From assembly GCA_903822545.1 (NCBI GenBank), contig CAIJPN010000146.1, positions 19,479 through 83,478 of the forward strand: a stretch of 64,000 nt of DNA, read 5' to 3'. Position 1 is the first letter of the stretch. The number at the start of each line of letters is the position of its first letter. Both the position numbers and the translations under genes were made by a program. Under the pieces are notes generated by a model, which had not been told where the DNA came from, made no database searches, and was given only the letters and a program-made list of their open reading frames with translations. Positions 42,829 through 50,950 of the stretch are shown piece by piece. This DNA is from an uncultured Anaerolineae bacterium. GTDB taxonomy: Bacteria; Chloroflexota; Anaerolineae; Anaerolineales; Villigracilaceae.

Positions 42829-43422
42829 ATGAATTTTGAATACGCTATCCAATATGCCCAGCACCGCCTGGAGCACGAACTACCATCCACACTCTGCTAT
42901 CACTCTGTGGGGCACACCCGCGACGAAGTTGTTCCGGCGGTAACCCGGCTGGCCCGTATGGAAGGCGTGCGCGGCGAGCCTCGCAAATTGCTGCTGACTG
43001 CGGCCTGGTTTCATGATATTGGCTTTATCGTCCAGCAGCCATACCATGAATTGATCAGCACGCGGATCATTCGGGAGGTTTTGCCGGGGTTTGGATACAC
43101 CCCCAAACAGGTGGAGGTGGTGATGTGGATCATCCTGGCAACCATCTTGCCGCAGGCCCCGCACACACGCCTGGAACGGATCATGGTTGACGCCGACCTG
43201 GATGTGCTTGGCAGCCAGGATTTTGTCCTCCGCAACCAGGAATTGCGCCGCGAAATGGCCCAGCTTGGCAAAGAATATAGTGATGAAAGTTGGTATACCA
43301 GCCAGATCAAGTTTATCCAGGATCATCAGTATTTCACCAAATCGGCGCATACCTTGTTGGATGCGCAGAAGCTGGTCAATATCGCCGGGTTGAGAAGGTC
43401 GCTGGATTCATTATCGCGATAA
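42829..43422 (+). CDS. HD-domain phosphohydrolase-like protein
   Basis: 197 residues. HD-superfamily metal ligands are visible: first His in YHSVGHTRDEV, HD in TAAWFHDIGF, and the later Asp in MVDADLDVLG. Members hydrolyse nucleotides or cyclic nucleotides. Starting 17 bases after the receiver-cyclase suggests it might break down or respond to the signal made by that cyclase (inference). No signal peptide. The ribosome site is weak, so coupling to the upstream gene is plausible. Confidence 0.8.
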   Translation: MNFEYAIQYAQHRLEHELPSTLCYHSVGHTRDEVVPAVTRLARMEGVRGEPRKLLLTAAWFHDIGFIVQQPYHELISTRIIREVLPGFGYTPKQVEVVMWIILATILPQAPHTRLERIMVDADLDVLGSQDFVLRNQELRREMAQLGKEYSDESWYTSQIKFIQDHQYFTKSAHTLLDAQKLVNIAGLRRSLDSLSR

Positions 43423-43471
43423 AAGGCTGGCCGTGCCAATAAAATTTTCCTGCAAGGTAAAATAATCCCTG

Positions 43472-44350
43472 ATGATGGCAAATTTGCGCAAAAAGAAATG
43501 GTTTATCCTGCTGATGGGCCTGGCAGGCCTGGTTGCGTTGGATTTTGTGGCAGCCTCGCTGGTCAATCTCAGGTTTGAACCGGCTCGCCCATTCTCTTTT
43601 GAGTGGCAGCCTGGGGGGCCGGTGGCAGAAAGTCCCTCGCTAGAAACTGATACTTCTATTTTGGAATTTATCATTTACTCGTACCTGTTTGTTGTTTTCA
43701 TTTCTTTAATCATTAGCCTTTTCCGCCCCGAACTGCGCAAAATGCTGTTTAAGAAGCTGGCGCAGCTGGCTGTTTTTGCGCTGGCGGCTTACCTGCTGAT
43801 GTCGGTACAGTTCCCGATGGATGAAGGGGAAGTGGTATCTGCTATTGAACCGGCGCCACAAACCAACGCGGGGAACCTGCCAGGGATCAATGATGCGTTT
43901 GCGCCGCCGCAGGTCAACCCGTGGATGCAGTTTGCCATCAGTTTTGGGATAACGCTGGGGTTGGTGTTTGCGCTGGGGTGGCTGGCGCTTCGGTTAACGG
44001 CCAAAAAGCCCCAGGGCGGATTTATCCTCGATGAGATTGCTACAATCGCGCGGAAAACGCTGCGGGAGTTCGAATCCGGTCAAAATTGGGATGAAGTCAT
44101 CGTCAACTGCTATATCCGCATGAGTGAAGTGGCCAGTGAGCAGCGCGGCATTTATCGGCAGGCCGCCATGACGCCGCTGGAATTTGCCACCAAGATGGAA
44201 AAGGCCGGGCTGCCCGCCGAGGCGGTGCGCACGCTCACCAACCTTTTCGACGAAGTGCGTTATGGCGGGCGCAAAGCCGATGTGCAGCAGCGTGACCTGG
44301 CAGTGGCGGCCCTGAATGCCATCTTAACGGCTTGCGGGGTTCACGCATGA
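43472..44350 (+). CDS. DUF4129-domain membrane protein
   Basis: 292 residues. Helices lie near residues 10-28, 65-85, 92-110 and 150-172. The C-terminal cytoplasmic part (~185-290) matches DUF4129: LDEIATIARKTLREFESG, VIVNCYIRM, MTPLEFATKM and DEVRYGGRK. DUF4129 proteins accompany MoxR and DUF58 genes, often with transglutaminase-like proteins, in a system thought to help assemble or fold envelope proteins. The ATG at 43472 (ATGATG) lies 8 nt after a TAAAAT box, so a leaderless start is possible. The stop overlaps the next gene as ATGA. Confidence 0.85.
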   Translation: MMANLRKKKWFILLMGLAGLVALDFVAASLVNLRFEPARPFSFEWQPGGPVAESPSLETDTSILEFIIYSYLFVVFISLIISLFRPELRKMLFKKLAQLAVFALAAYLLMSVQFPMDEGEVVSAIEPAPQTNAGNLPGINDAFAPPQVNPWMQFAISFGITLGLVFALGWLALRLTAKKPQGGFILDEIATIARKTLREFESGQNWDEVIVNCYIRMSEVASEQRGIYRQAAMTPLEFATKMEKAGLPAEAVRTLTNLFDEVRYGGRKADVQQRDLAVAALNAILTACGVHA

Positions 44351-44946
44351 AACTGCCGCGCTGGCAGGTGGCCCTGGGCGTGCTGGCTGCGGTGACGCTG
44401 GCTTTTTTGTTGCGCGACATGGTGCAGGTGATTCTCGTTGAGCCGCTGGCGTACTTTTTTTGGCGGCTGGGGGTGATTTACCGTATCATCCCGCAGCAGG
44501 TTTACTGGATTTTTCTCATCATTGGGCTGTTTTATGTGGCCCTGAACAGTTTCTACTCTCAAAAAAATCGTATTGAAACGCAGCAGCCGGTCAAACGGGG
44601 CGCAGGCCCGGTTGAGACCCTGTCCTATTGGGTGGAGCGCGGCCAGCGCGGCATTTACTTTCGCTGGCAGGTGGCGCGCATGTTGGCGCAGGTGGCGCTA
44701 AGTATTGCCGAACTGCGCGAAAACCGGCACATGAAAACGTTTGAATGGCCCGAACACGAGATTTCTACGCAGGTCAAACGCTACCTGGATGCCGGTCTGA
44801 ACAGTTCTTTTGCCGATTATCCGCTGGAAGGCGGTGTGCCGCTGCTCAAGCTCGGACAGAAGCAGCCATCCACCCCTTTCGATATCGAAATTGTGCAAGT
44901 GGTGGATTATTTGGAAACCGAAATGGAGAATCGCCATGATAAATGA
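44347..44946 (+). CDS. Small membrane protein of the MoxR-DUF58-DUF4129 operon, function unknown
   Basis: 199 residues. Two membrane helices lie in residues ~10-80, followed by a soluble domain with several Arg/Gln-rich helices (WVERGQRGIYFRWQVARML). I do not recognise a family. The start ATG lies in the DUF4129 stop codon and the end overlaps the MoxR start by 11 bases, so the three are translationally linked. In such operons, membrane partners of this size sit between DUF4129 and MoxR. Confidence 0.75.
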   Translation: MKLPRWQVALGVLAAVTLAFLLRDMVQVILVEPLAYFFWRLGVIYRIIPQQVYWIFLIIGLFYVALNSFYSQKNRIETQQPVKRGAGPVETLSYWVERGQRGIYFRWQVARMLAQVALSIAELRENRHMKTFEWPEHEISTQVKRYLDAGLNSSFADYPLEGGVPLLKLGQKQPSTPFDIEIVQVVDYLETEMENRHDK

Positions 44947-45898
44947 TGCCCGTCAAGTCTCGGCTGTGGCCGGGAAAGTTCTCAACGAAGTCGAGCGCGC
45001 CGTGGTGGGCAAACGCCCGGTGCTGGAAATGGTGCTGGCCGCCGCGCTGGCTGGTGGACATGTGCTCTTTGAAGATTTCCCCGGCCTGGGCAAAACCCTC
45101 ATCGCGCGGAGTTTTGCCACCGTACTTGGGCTGGATTTCAAGCGGATTCAATTCACCCCCGACCTGTTGCCCGGTGATATTACCGGCGGCTACATCTTCA
45201 ACCGCACCGAGAATCGTTTCGAACTGCGGCGCGGCCCGGTTTTCTCCAACCTGATCCTGGCGGATGAGATTAACCGCGCCTCGCCCAAGACCCAATCTGC
45301 CCTGCTCGAAGCCATGCAAGAAGCGCACGTGACGCTCGAAGGTGAAACCCTGCCGCTGCCCGACCCCTTCCTGGTGATGGCTACCCAGAACCCGATCGAA
45401 TACGAGGGCACTTTCCCGCTGCCCGAAGCCCAACTCGACCGTTTCATCGTCAAGCTGACGGTGGGCTACCCCTCGCTGGAAGAAGAGCGCGAGATTCTTA
45501 ACCGCCGCCACCAGCGCCGCAACGATGAAGTTATCCTTCAGCCCATGACCAATGCTGATGAGCTTTTCCAGATGCGCAGTGTGATGGAAGCCGTTCATGT
45601 GGATGCCGACCTGGAGGGTTATATTGCTGCGCTGGTGCATGCCACCCGCAAAGATCGCCGTGTGGCCGTCGGTTCCAGCCCGCGCGGCTCACTGGCCTTC
45701 CTGAAAATGGCCAAAGCCAATGCCGCGCTCCATGGCCGCGATTTTATCCTGCCGGATGATATTAAACGCTATGCCATCCCTGTGCTGAGCCATCGTCTCA
45801 TCCTCCAGCCCGAATACTGGATGGCCCAGCGCGTCACCGATGACATCATCGCCGATGTGTTGACCAAAGTCCCCGTTCCGGTTGTGAAAGGCGTCTAA
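44936..45898 (+). CDS. MoxR AAA+ ATPase
   Basis: About 321 residues, a standard MoxR protein: Walker A EDFPGLGKT, Walker B LILADEINRASPKTQSALLEAMQE, sensor 1 VMATQNPIEYEGTFPLPEAQLDRF with the Arg finger, and the C-terminal lid with the SPRGSLA motif. Unlike the MoxR copy at 28180, Walker B is intact. It works as a chaperone-like motor with DUF58/VWA proteins. The start ATG 44936 overlaps the upstream gene. The usual next gene, DUF58, is displaced to 47824 by an opposite-strand gene that begins 4 bases past this stop. Confidence 0.93.
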   Translation: MINDARQVSAVAGKVLNEVERAVVGKRPVLEMVLAAALAGGHVLFEDFPGLGKTLIARSFATVLGLDFKRIQFTPDLLPGDITGGYIFNRTENRFELRRGPVFSNLILADEINRASPKTQSALLEAMQEAHVTLEGETLPLPDPFLVMATQNPIEYEGTFPLPEAQLDRFIVKLTVGYPSLEEEREILNRRHQRRNDEVILQPMTNADELFQMRSVMEAVHVDADLEGYIAALVHATRKDRRVAVGSSPRGSLAFLKMAKANAALHGRDFILPDDIKRYAIPVLSHRLILQPEYWMAQRVTDDIIADVLTKVPVPVVKGV

Positions 45899-45902
45899 TA
45901 AT

Positions 45903-47420
45903 TCAAGGTTTGTAGTACAACGTGAACCCTTCAGGAAAATCCATGCTTTGTAGTTGCAAATCCCCCTGGATAATATACTGATCCAATGCTTTTTTTGCAG
46001 AACTGGCCTGGGACAGTAAAAAGAAAGGTCTCTCCCCTCTCGCCAAAAGTTTTCGGGCTTTGACCAGGTCCAACCTGTCCCAAATTATTCGTTGAGGCAT
46101 CCCTGCAAAGATTTGGTGAGTAAAATCATAGTCTGTATAAAAATGGCTGGAAGATGTGAGCTCATCCACTTTTTTGAGCTGTTGCCACAAATACTTTTCG
46201 GTTGGGTAATCGATTATCCCAGGTTCAATGCTGATAACTGTTGCCTGAGTGCTAAACATGAAGAAAATAAATGGTAATAAGTTTATCAAGATTTTCAGGT
46301 GATAAGGTTTTACATTTCTGGTGAATGTATCCAGCCCATTAAAGACCGCCAGGCAAGCGATAGTTATCGCCGGTGATAACAACCTGCTGTCAAGATCGTT
46401 GAATTCGGCGAATATCGAAGAGACCCACACGCCAGTAAAATGACATATCAAAACGAATATCAGGGTAGCATGAATAACCCTTTCTTTGGATGTTGCCTGG
46501 AAAAAAGGTAACACAACCAGGAAAAGAAGGCCCAAAATTATGAAAACTCCATCTGGGAACTGCGAGTAGAACAGGTAGGTATATAACCATTTGAAAGGAG
46601 AAAAAAGTTTTTCCCAGGAAAAAGCCTGGAACAAATGATGTGATTGGGTTACATAGCCATATAGCAGTCTGTTTCGCAGGAGCCACACAACAACAGGCAG
46701 CAATGCAGCTACGGAAATCTTCATAATCAGTAATGAACTATCGACATAGCGTTGAATCTGATCTTTGGGATCGGTTTGTTTGTATATTTTTTGGTACAGT
46801 ATGACAGGAATGAACCAGGCAATATTGTATACCCCTGTAAACCGTATGAGGCTGGCTAAGAACAATAGCAGGGCACTCATAATCCAGTATCTTCTTGAGT
46901 CTTCACCTCGCATGATATGAATCACACATAATCCTATGGCTGCCGATAATGAAATAAACAAGGTTTCTGTCCAAAAATAACTTCGTATAAATACCAGTGT
47001 TTGCAAGAAAGTAACAACCAGCATTCCCCCAAGTCTGGTCGAGGTTTGCAGCTTTAAAGCCTGTAATATTAAGCCAATAGACAGGTAAAAAAAGATGATT
47101 GCAAAACTTTGGGCTATTGTGGCAGCGAGCAAAGGGTCTTGAAAAATCAAGATAAAAGGTGCCAGGTAAAGCGGGAAACCAGGGGGGTAATCTGTATATG
47201 GCTCAATCTCAGGTTCCATAGAATGAGATGGCCAATTTGCAAAAACAAAAAGCCTGCCCGTCCTGATGAAATTTATCGAAGCGGTTATGTAGTTGGCAGA
47301 ATCAGGCGACAGTTTAAACTGGTTTAGCCAACCGAAAATTGAATAAATACATAAACACGAAATAGCAACAATTTCAAAAAACGAAACGGCTCTTGTCATT
47401 TGTTTGGGATTGGCTGCCAT
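45903..47420 (-). CDS. Polytopic membrane protein, GT-C/PMT-like glycosyltransferase (ArnT/GT39-like)
   Basis: About 505 residues with around ten hydrophobic helices. The first luminal loop has SPDSANYI followed by YTDYPPGFPLYL, the acidic-loop and PPG patterns seen in GT-C-type dolichyl/undecaprenyl-phosphate mannosyl- or arabinosyltransferase-like proteins. The C-terminal part is soluble and extracytoplasmic. It may transfer a lipid-linked sugar, with acceptor unknown. The start ATG 47420 has AAGG 8 nt upstream. Two sample lines count at about 37-42% GC against about 63% in the neighbouring MoxR gene, and it faces the other way inside a MoxR-DUF58 operon. Both facts point to acquisition by transfer. 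Confidence 0.75.
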   Translation of the reverse strand: MAANPKQMTRAVSFFEIVAISCLCIYSIFGWLNQFKLSPDSANYITASINFIRTGRLFVFANWPSHSMEPEIEPYTDYPPGFPLYLAPFILIFQDPLLAATIAQSFAIIFFYLSIGLILQALKLQTSTRLGGMLVVTFLQTLVFIRSYFWTETLFISLSAAIGLCVIHIMRGEDSRRYWIMSALLLFLASLIRFTGVYNIAWFIPVILYQKIYKQTDPKDQIQRYVDSSLLIMKISVAALLPVVVWLLRNRLLYGYVTQSHHLFQAFSWEKLFSPFKWLYTYLFYSQFPDGVFIILGLLFLVVLPFFQATSKERVIHATLIFVLICHFTGVWVSSIFAEFNDLDSRLLSPAITIACLAVFNGLDTFTRNVKPYHLKILINLLPFIFFMFSTQATVISIEPGIIDYPTEKYLWQQLKKVDELTSSSHFYTDYDFTHQIFAGMPQRIIWDRLDLVKARKLLARGERPFFLLSQASSAKKALDQYIIQGDLQLQSMDFPEGFTLYYKP

Positions 47421-47823
47421 GTTGATTACCTTGCGCGACAATATTGGTTTGTAATGAGTCCCAAAATCTTAATGAGTGATTATATGCCAATCTGGATGAG
47501 AAATAAATCAATTATCAAAGGCTTACGCTGTTTGCAATCAGAACGGGGCATCCCGGCTGCATGGCCTTCTCAAAGTCTGAGAAATGTCGTTGCGAGGGCG
47601 TTAGTCCATTGAGACGCAGGCAAAAGGGCCAAAATCCTAGCAACTTTGCGTTAATCCCATTGGTTTCAAATTTGGAATTGCTGGAGAAGACCATAGGCCT
47701 GACTGAAAGATTGACAGGCATTCGCCGCACTGAATTTAATACAGCCATGTGGTTTAAGTTTTCATACACAAGCGCCTGTGGTAGTATTCATCCAAAACAT
47801 CATTTCCCACCTTCCACCCAGAA
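47421..47823. other. AT-rich intergenic region between the inserted gene and DUF58
   Basis: 403 bases with the same low GC as the inserted gene on its left part. It holds words like TTGCGAGGGCG that recall the dispersed repeat at 11369, in degraded form, and the DUF58 promoter near its right end. No RNA gene or credible small ORF is seen. Confidence 0.5.
47711..47740 (+). promoter_or_regulatory. Putative promoter of the DUF58 gene
   Basis: TTGACA (47711-47716), an 18-bp spacer and TTTAAT (47735-47740). The leader would be about 75 nt. It would give DUF58 its own promoter now that it is cut off from MoxR. Confidence 0.5.
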
Positions 47824-49113
47824 ATGTCTCGCACCCTCACCCTCGGCTTGCTGATTTTTTTCCTCGTTACCCTCGGGCTGGCAACCTTCAACGGTTCGCT
47901 GCTGGTGCTGGCGATTCCCTTCATCTTCTACCTGCTCATCGGCCTGTGGCGCGGCCCCGAAACGGTCAAACTTGAAATCCAGCGCCATATCAGCAAAGAA
48001 CGGGTTGTTCCCGGCGAGGCCTTCACTGTTACGGTCCAGATCACTAACCAGGGCGTGGATATTGAAGAACTTGCCATCAGCGACCCCGTCCCACCCTTCC
48101 TCGACATCACCGAAGGCTCACCTACCCACCTGGTCGTGCTCAAACGCGGAAAAACCTATACATTTGCCTACACCGCCAGCGGAAAACGCGGCTTTTTCCA
48201 GTTCAACCACCTGAATGCCCGCGCCAGCGACCGTCTGGGCATCGTCATAGCGCGAGAATCACTCGCCACCCACGGGCAGATACTCATCCTGCCGCCGGTG
48301 CCGCGCATCAAACGCATCGCCATCCGCCCGCGCGTCACCCGCGTCTACTCCGGCACCATCCCGGCCCGGCAGGGCGGCCCCGGCACCGACTTCTTCAACG
48401 TGCGCGAATACCAGCCCGGCGACCCCACCCGCGCCATCAACTGGCGCGCCTCCGCCCGCCACACCCAGGCCATCTACTCCAACGAATTCGAGCAGGAACG
48501 CGTCGCCGATGTCGGCATCATCCTGGATGGCCGCAGCCACCTGACAGAATTCCGCAACAACCACTCGCTTTTTGAGCACTCCGTGATAGCCGCCGCCGCG
48601 CTCATCAACACCTTCATCAACTCTGGAAACCGCGTAGGGCTGCTCATCTACGGCAAATACATCAACTGGCATGTACCCGGCTACGGCAAACAACAGCGCG
48701 AACGCCTGATGCAGGCCCTGGCACGCGCCGAAACCGGCGACAGCCAGGCCTTCGCCAGCATCACCATCCCGCCGCAGATGTTCCCATCGCAATCGCAACT
48801 CGTCCTCATCAGCCCGCTCCAAAACGACGACCTCGAACCACTGATCAAAATGCGCGCAGGCGGCTACCCCATCCTCGCCATCAGCCCCGACCCGATCGCC
48901 TTCGAAACCTCCTTCCTGCCCGCCACGCCCAACATCCAACTGGCCGCGCGCATCCAGCGCATTCAGCGCCAGGTTTTGCTCCAGCGGATGCAGCATGGCG
49001 GCATCCAGGTGATCGATTGGGACATCTCGCGCCCCTTCGAGCAAGCCGCCGGGCCGCTGCTCAGCCGTCCGCCCGCCTTCATGCGCGCCATCAACATCGG
49101 GGGGCAATCGTGA
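47824..49113 (+). CDS. DUF58 protein (VWA-like partner of MoxR)
   Basis: 429 residues. Two membrane helices occur at ~1-40. A beta-rich Ig-like region follows (~60-130, PGEAFTVTVQITNQG), then the DUF58 core with PGDPTRAINWRASARH and the VWA-like ILDGRSH segment. DUF58 proteins work with MoxR ATPases on envelope or secreted protein assembly. The ATG at 47824 lacks a clear ribosome site. The GTGA overlap at its end couples it to the next membrane protein. It belongs with the MoxR and DUF4129 genes on the other side of the AT-rich inserted gene. Confidence 0.9.
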   Translation: MSRTLTLGLLIFFLVTLGLATFNGSLLVLAIPFIFYLLIGLWRGPETVKLEIQRHISKERVVPGEAFTVTVQITNQGVDIEELAISDPVPPFLDITEGSPTHLVVLKRGKTYTFAYTASGKRGFFQFNHLNARASDRLGIVIARESLATHGQILILPPVPRIKRIAIRPRVTRVYSGTIPARQGGPGTDFFNVREYQPGDPTRAINWRASARHTQAIYSNEFEQERVADVGIILDGRSHLTEFRNNHSLFEHSVIAAAALINTFINSGNRVGLLIYGKYINWHVPGYGKQQRERLMQALARAETGDSQAFASITIPPQMFPSQSQLVLISPLQNDDLEPLIKMRAGGYPILAISPDPIAFETSFLPATPNIQLAARIQRIQRQVLLQRMQHGGIQVIDWDISRPFEQAAGPLLSRPPAFMRAINIGGQS

Positions 49114-49604
49114 CCCGTTTTCTCGTTTATGCATTAATGGGAATTGGACTGATCCTCCCGGCTTTTGGCCTGTACTCAGCCGGATACATCCTCCCAGGCC
49201 TGGTACTGGCGCTGTTGACGCCCCTCAGCCTGTATACCGTAAAACGGAACTGGGCCTGGCCCCCGGCAGCCGCCCTGGCGCTTATCACCATTAGCTCGGC
49301 CTTTCTCATCATCAAAGGCACTTCCCCGCTCCTGGCACTCGCCGCCATCCTGGGCAGCCTGGCCGCCTGGGATTTGTCCGACTTCCAGACCCGCCTGAAC
49401 CTGGCCCACCGCGATGATGATCCCGTCAGCCTGGAACGCACCCACCTGCTGCGGCTGCTCCCCACCCTCCTGGCCGGATTCCTGCTCTCTTGGGCTGCCC
49501 TGACCTTCCACTTTACACTCAACTTCGATCGGCTCATCCTGCTCATCATCCTCGGCATCGCCGGGCTGGGATTGCTCATCTCTTTCCTGCGTCAGGTGGA
49601 TTAA
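49110..49604 (+). CDS. Small integral membrane protein coupled to DUF58
   Basis: 164 residues with about five hydrophobic helices and little else. The start is GTG at 49110, overlapping the DUF58 stop as GTGA; no ATG gives a better start. I do not recognise a family. Its coupling suggests it serves the MoxR-DUF58 system as a membrane partner. Confidence 0.7.
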   Translation: MTRFLVYALMGIGLILPAFGLYSAGYILPGLVLALLTPLSLYTVKRNWAWPPAAALALITISSAFLIIKGTSPLLALAAILGSLAAWDLSDFQTRLNLAHRDDDPVSLERTHLLRLLPTLLAGFLLSWAALTFHFTLNFDRLILLIILGIAGLGLLISFLRQVD

Positions 49605-49626
49605 AAACCACCCCGAACATCAAGAA

Positions 49627-50196
49627 TCATTCGCGCCCCAGGCTCATCAAAAATGCATCCGTTTCCTCCGGCGTCTGGAAATGGAAAACTTTCAGGTGCT
49701 GGTGTTCTGGCTGCGCCAGCAAAAGCGGGATTTCGCGCTTGCGCCGCCAGTAGGTTTTGAAAAACCAGTGGAACAGCGATTCATCAGACCACAACTTCAT
49801 GTGATGCCACATATTTTCGCGGTTGGTGCCCCACAACAATTCCTGATTCCACCAACGGCGAAAGGTGCGAAAAAATAGCCGCTTGAAAACGGTCCACATC
49901 CGGTAATCCAGCCAGATGATGGCTTCGGCGCGCGACCAGGTCATATCTCGGACGACGGAGTAATTGCCAGCCAGGGCCCATGCTCCAGAAGCGGTAGCAG
50001 CCGCCACCCTGGCCCGGAAAATATCATCGGAGGCTGCCACCCAGTCTGGTTCCCAGTGCAACGCATCCAACTCGATAAAATCCAGCCCCAGTGTTTGGGC
50101 CAGTTTTTCAGCCAGCGTTGATTTCCCGCTGCTGGTGGTGCCAATAATCACGATCCGGCGATATGGAAAGACTGTGTGGGGAAGGAATTCCATCAT
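49627..50196 (-). CDS. P-loop kinase-like ATPase (FlaR/topology-modulation-like)
   Basis: 189 residues. Walker A is GTTSSGKST near the N-terminus, followed by FIELDALHWEPDW, a pattern shared with small adenylate-kinase-like proteins annotated as FlaR or topology-modulation proteins. A lid-like basic segment (RRWWNQELLWGTNREN) follows. It probably phosphorylates a small molecule or nucleotide, with substrate unknown. Start ATG 50196 has AAGGAAA just upstream. It is divergent from rpsU and convergent with the DUF58-linked membrane gene. Confidence 0.8.
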   Translation of the reverse strand: MMEFLPHTVFPYRRIVIIGTTSSGKSTLAEKLAQTLGLDFIELDALHWEPDWVAASDDIFRARVAAATASGAWALAGNYSVVRDMTWSRAEAIIWLDYRMWTVFKRLFFRTFRRWWNQELLWGTNRENMWHHMKLWSDESLFHWFFKTYWRRKREIPLLLAQPEHQHLKVFHFQTPEETDAFLMSLGRE

Positions 50197-50211
50197 TTTC
50201 CTTTTTGGTGC

Positions 50212-50240
50212 TTTTCATGAAATATCTTGTATAGTATAAT
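50212..50240 (+). promoter_or_regulatory. Promoter of the rpsU-infA transcript
   Basis: TTTTCA (50212-50217), a 17-bp spacer and a perfect TATAAT (50235-50240). Transcription would start near 50247, giving a leader of about 165 nt before rpsU. Confidence 0.6.
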
Positions 50241-50297
50241 CCCTACGTTTCAGACAGGCCCCGTAAGATTGTCTACAATCGGCAGTCAAAAGGAGTT

Positions 50298-50369
50298 GTG
50301 CAGGAGCGATTAATTCAGCAGGTGACCTTTGGTCCATCTTGGATTGCGCTTTGCATCGGCTGTGTCTGA
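50298..50369 (+). CDS. Possible 23-residue leader peptide ahead of rpsU
   Basis: A GTG preceded closely (2 nt) by AAGGAG opens 23 codons ending in TGA, and that TGA lies exactly in the loop of the hairpin at 50355-50378. The Shine-Dalgarno spacing is short, so translation is doubtful. The position of the stop in the loop is the main reason to list it. Confidence 0.22.
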   Translation: MQERLIQQVTFGPSWIALCIGCV

Positions 50370-50384
50370 ACAGCCGATTTTTTT
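50355..50384 (+). terminator. Attenuator-like terminator in the rpsU leader
   Basis: ATCGGCTGT, loop GTCTGA, ACAGCCGAT followed by six T, a textbook intrinsic terminator. It lies about 110 nt into the transcript and only 30 nt before the rpsU start. A second small hairpin (CTTC-ATCG-GAAG, 50389-50400) sits right before the GGAGGTG ribosome site. A terminator between a promoter and its first gene implies conditional read-through. Confidence 0.65.
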
Positions 50385-50413
50385 ACCCCTTCATCGGAAG
50401 GGAGGTGAATTCT

Positions 50414-50611
50414 GTGACCGTAGTGATCCTTCGCAACAATGAATCCCAAGACCAACTGCTCAAGCGCTTTCGTAAGAAAGTTGTCAAGAGTGGTGTGTTG
50501 AGCACTGTCCGCCGCAAGCGCTGGTTTGTTTCCAAGAGCGAACAGCGTCGTATGGACGATAAAAAGGCCGCCCGGCGCATCAAGCGTCGTCAGGTGAAGC
50601 CGACCGAGTAA
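50414..50611 (+). CDS. rpsU: 30S ribosomal protein S21
   Basis: 65 residues, highly basic, with the S21 core [18 protein letters not shown] and an Arg/Lys-rich tail. S21 joins the 30S subunit near the anti-Shine-Dalgarno end and affects initiation. The start is GTG 50414, chosen because a strong GGAGGTG lies 7 nt upstream and the family begins at this residue; no ATG is in place. It is followed 17 bases later by infA, and an attenuator-like hairpin stands in its leader. Confidence 0.93.
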   Translation: MTVVILRNNESQDQLLKRFRKKVVKSGVLSTVRRKRWFVSKSEQRRMDDKKAARRIKRRQVKPTE

Positions 50612-50628
50612 TTCCTTTGGAGGTGTGT

Positions 50629-50886
50629 ATGGCAAAAGAAGACGACAAACTGGTCGTTGAAGGTACTGTGATCGAAGCCCTGCCCGGAACCCAGTTTCGG
50701 GTGCGGTTGGAGAATGGTCACGAAATTTTGGCTTACCTGGCCGGGAAGATGCGCAAGTTCTACATTCGCATTTTGCTGGGTGACCGGGTGAAAGTGGAGA
50801 TGTCTCCGTATGATCTGACGCGCGGTCGCATCACCTATCGCCAGAAAAAGGCCGGCAACGCTGAAGTCTTCACAAACGAAGAGTAG
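50629..50886 (+). CDS. infA: Translation initiation factor IF-1
   Basis: 85 residues with the OB-fold of IF-1: [58 protein letters not shown]. It is slightly longer than the common 72 residues because of a C-terminal tail ([12 protein letters not shown]). IF-1 binds the 30S A site with IF-2 and IF-3. ATG 50629 has GGAGG upstream. Pairing with rpsU is unusual; infA often lies with rpmJ and rpsM. An additional infA copy elsewhere is possible. Confidence 0.93.
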   Translation: MAKEDDKLVVEGTVIEALPGTQFRVRLENGHEILAYLAGKMRKFYIRILLGDRVKVEMSPYDLTRGRITYRQKKAGNAEVFTNEE

Positions 50887-50912
50887 CCATACACCTTTTT
50901 AGTGCAAGTTTT

Positions 50913-50949
50913 CAAGGACGGGTTTTTTTACCCGTCCTTGTTTTTTTTT
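50913..50949 (+). terminator. Terminator of rpsU-infA
   Basis: CAAGGACGGG, T-rich loop, CCCGTCCTTG followed by nine T. It ends just before the converging surE stop codon. Confidence 0.88.
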
Positions 50950-50950
50950 G

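Noticed and set aside
50241..50413. tRNA or known ribosomal-protein leader motif
   Set aside because: No cloverleaf or CCA end; I could not match it to a named leader family, so it is reported only as attenuator-like.
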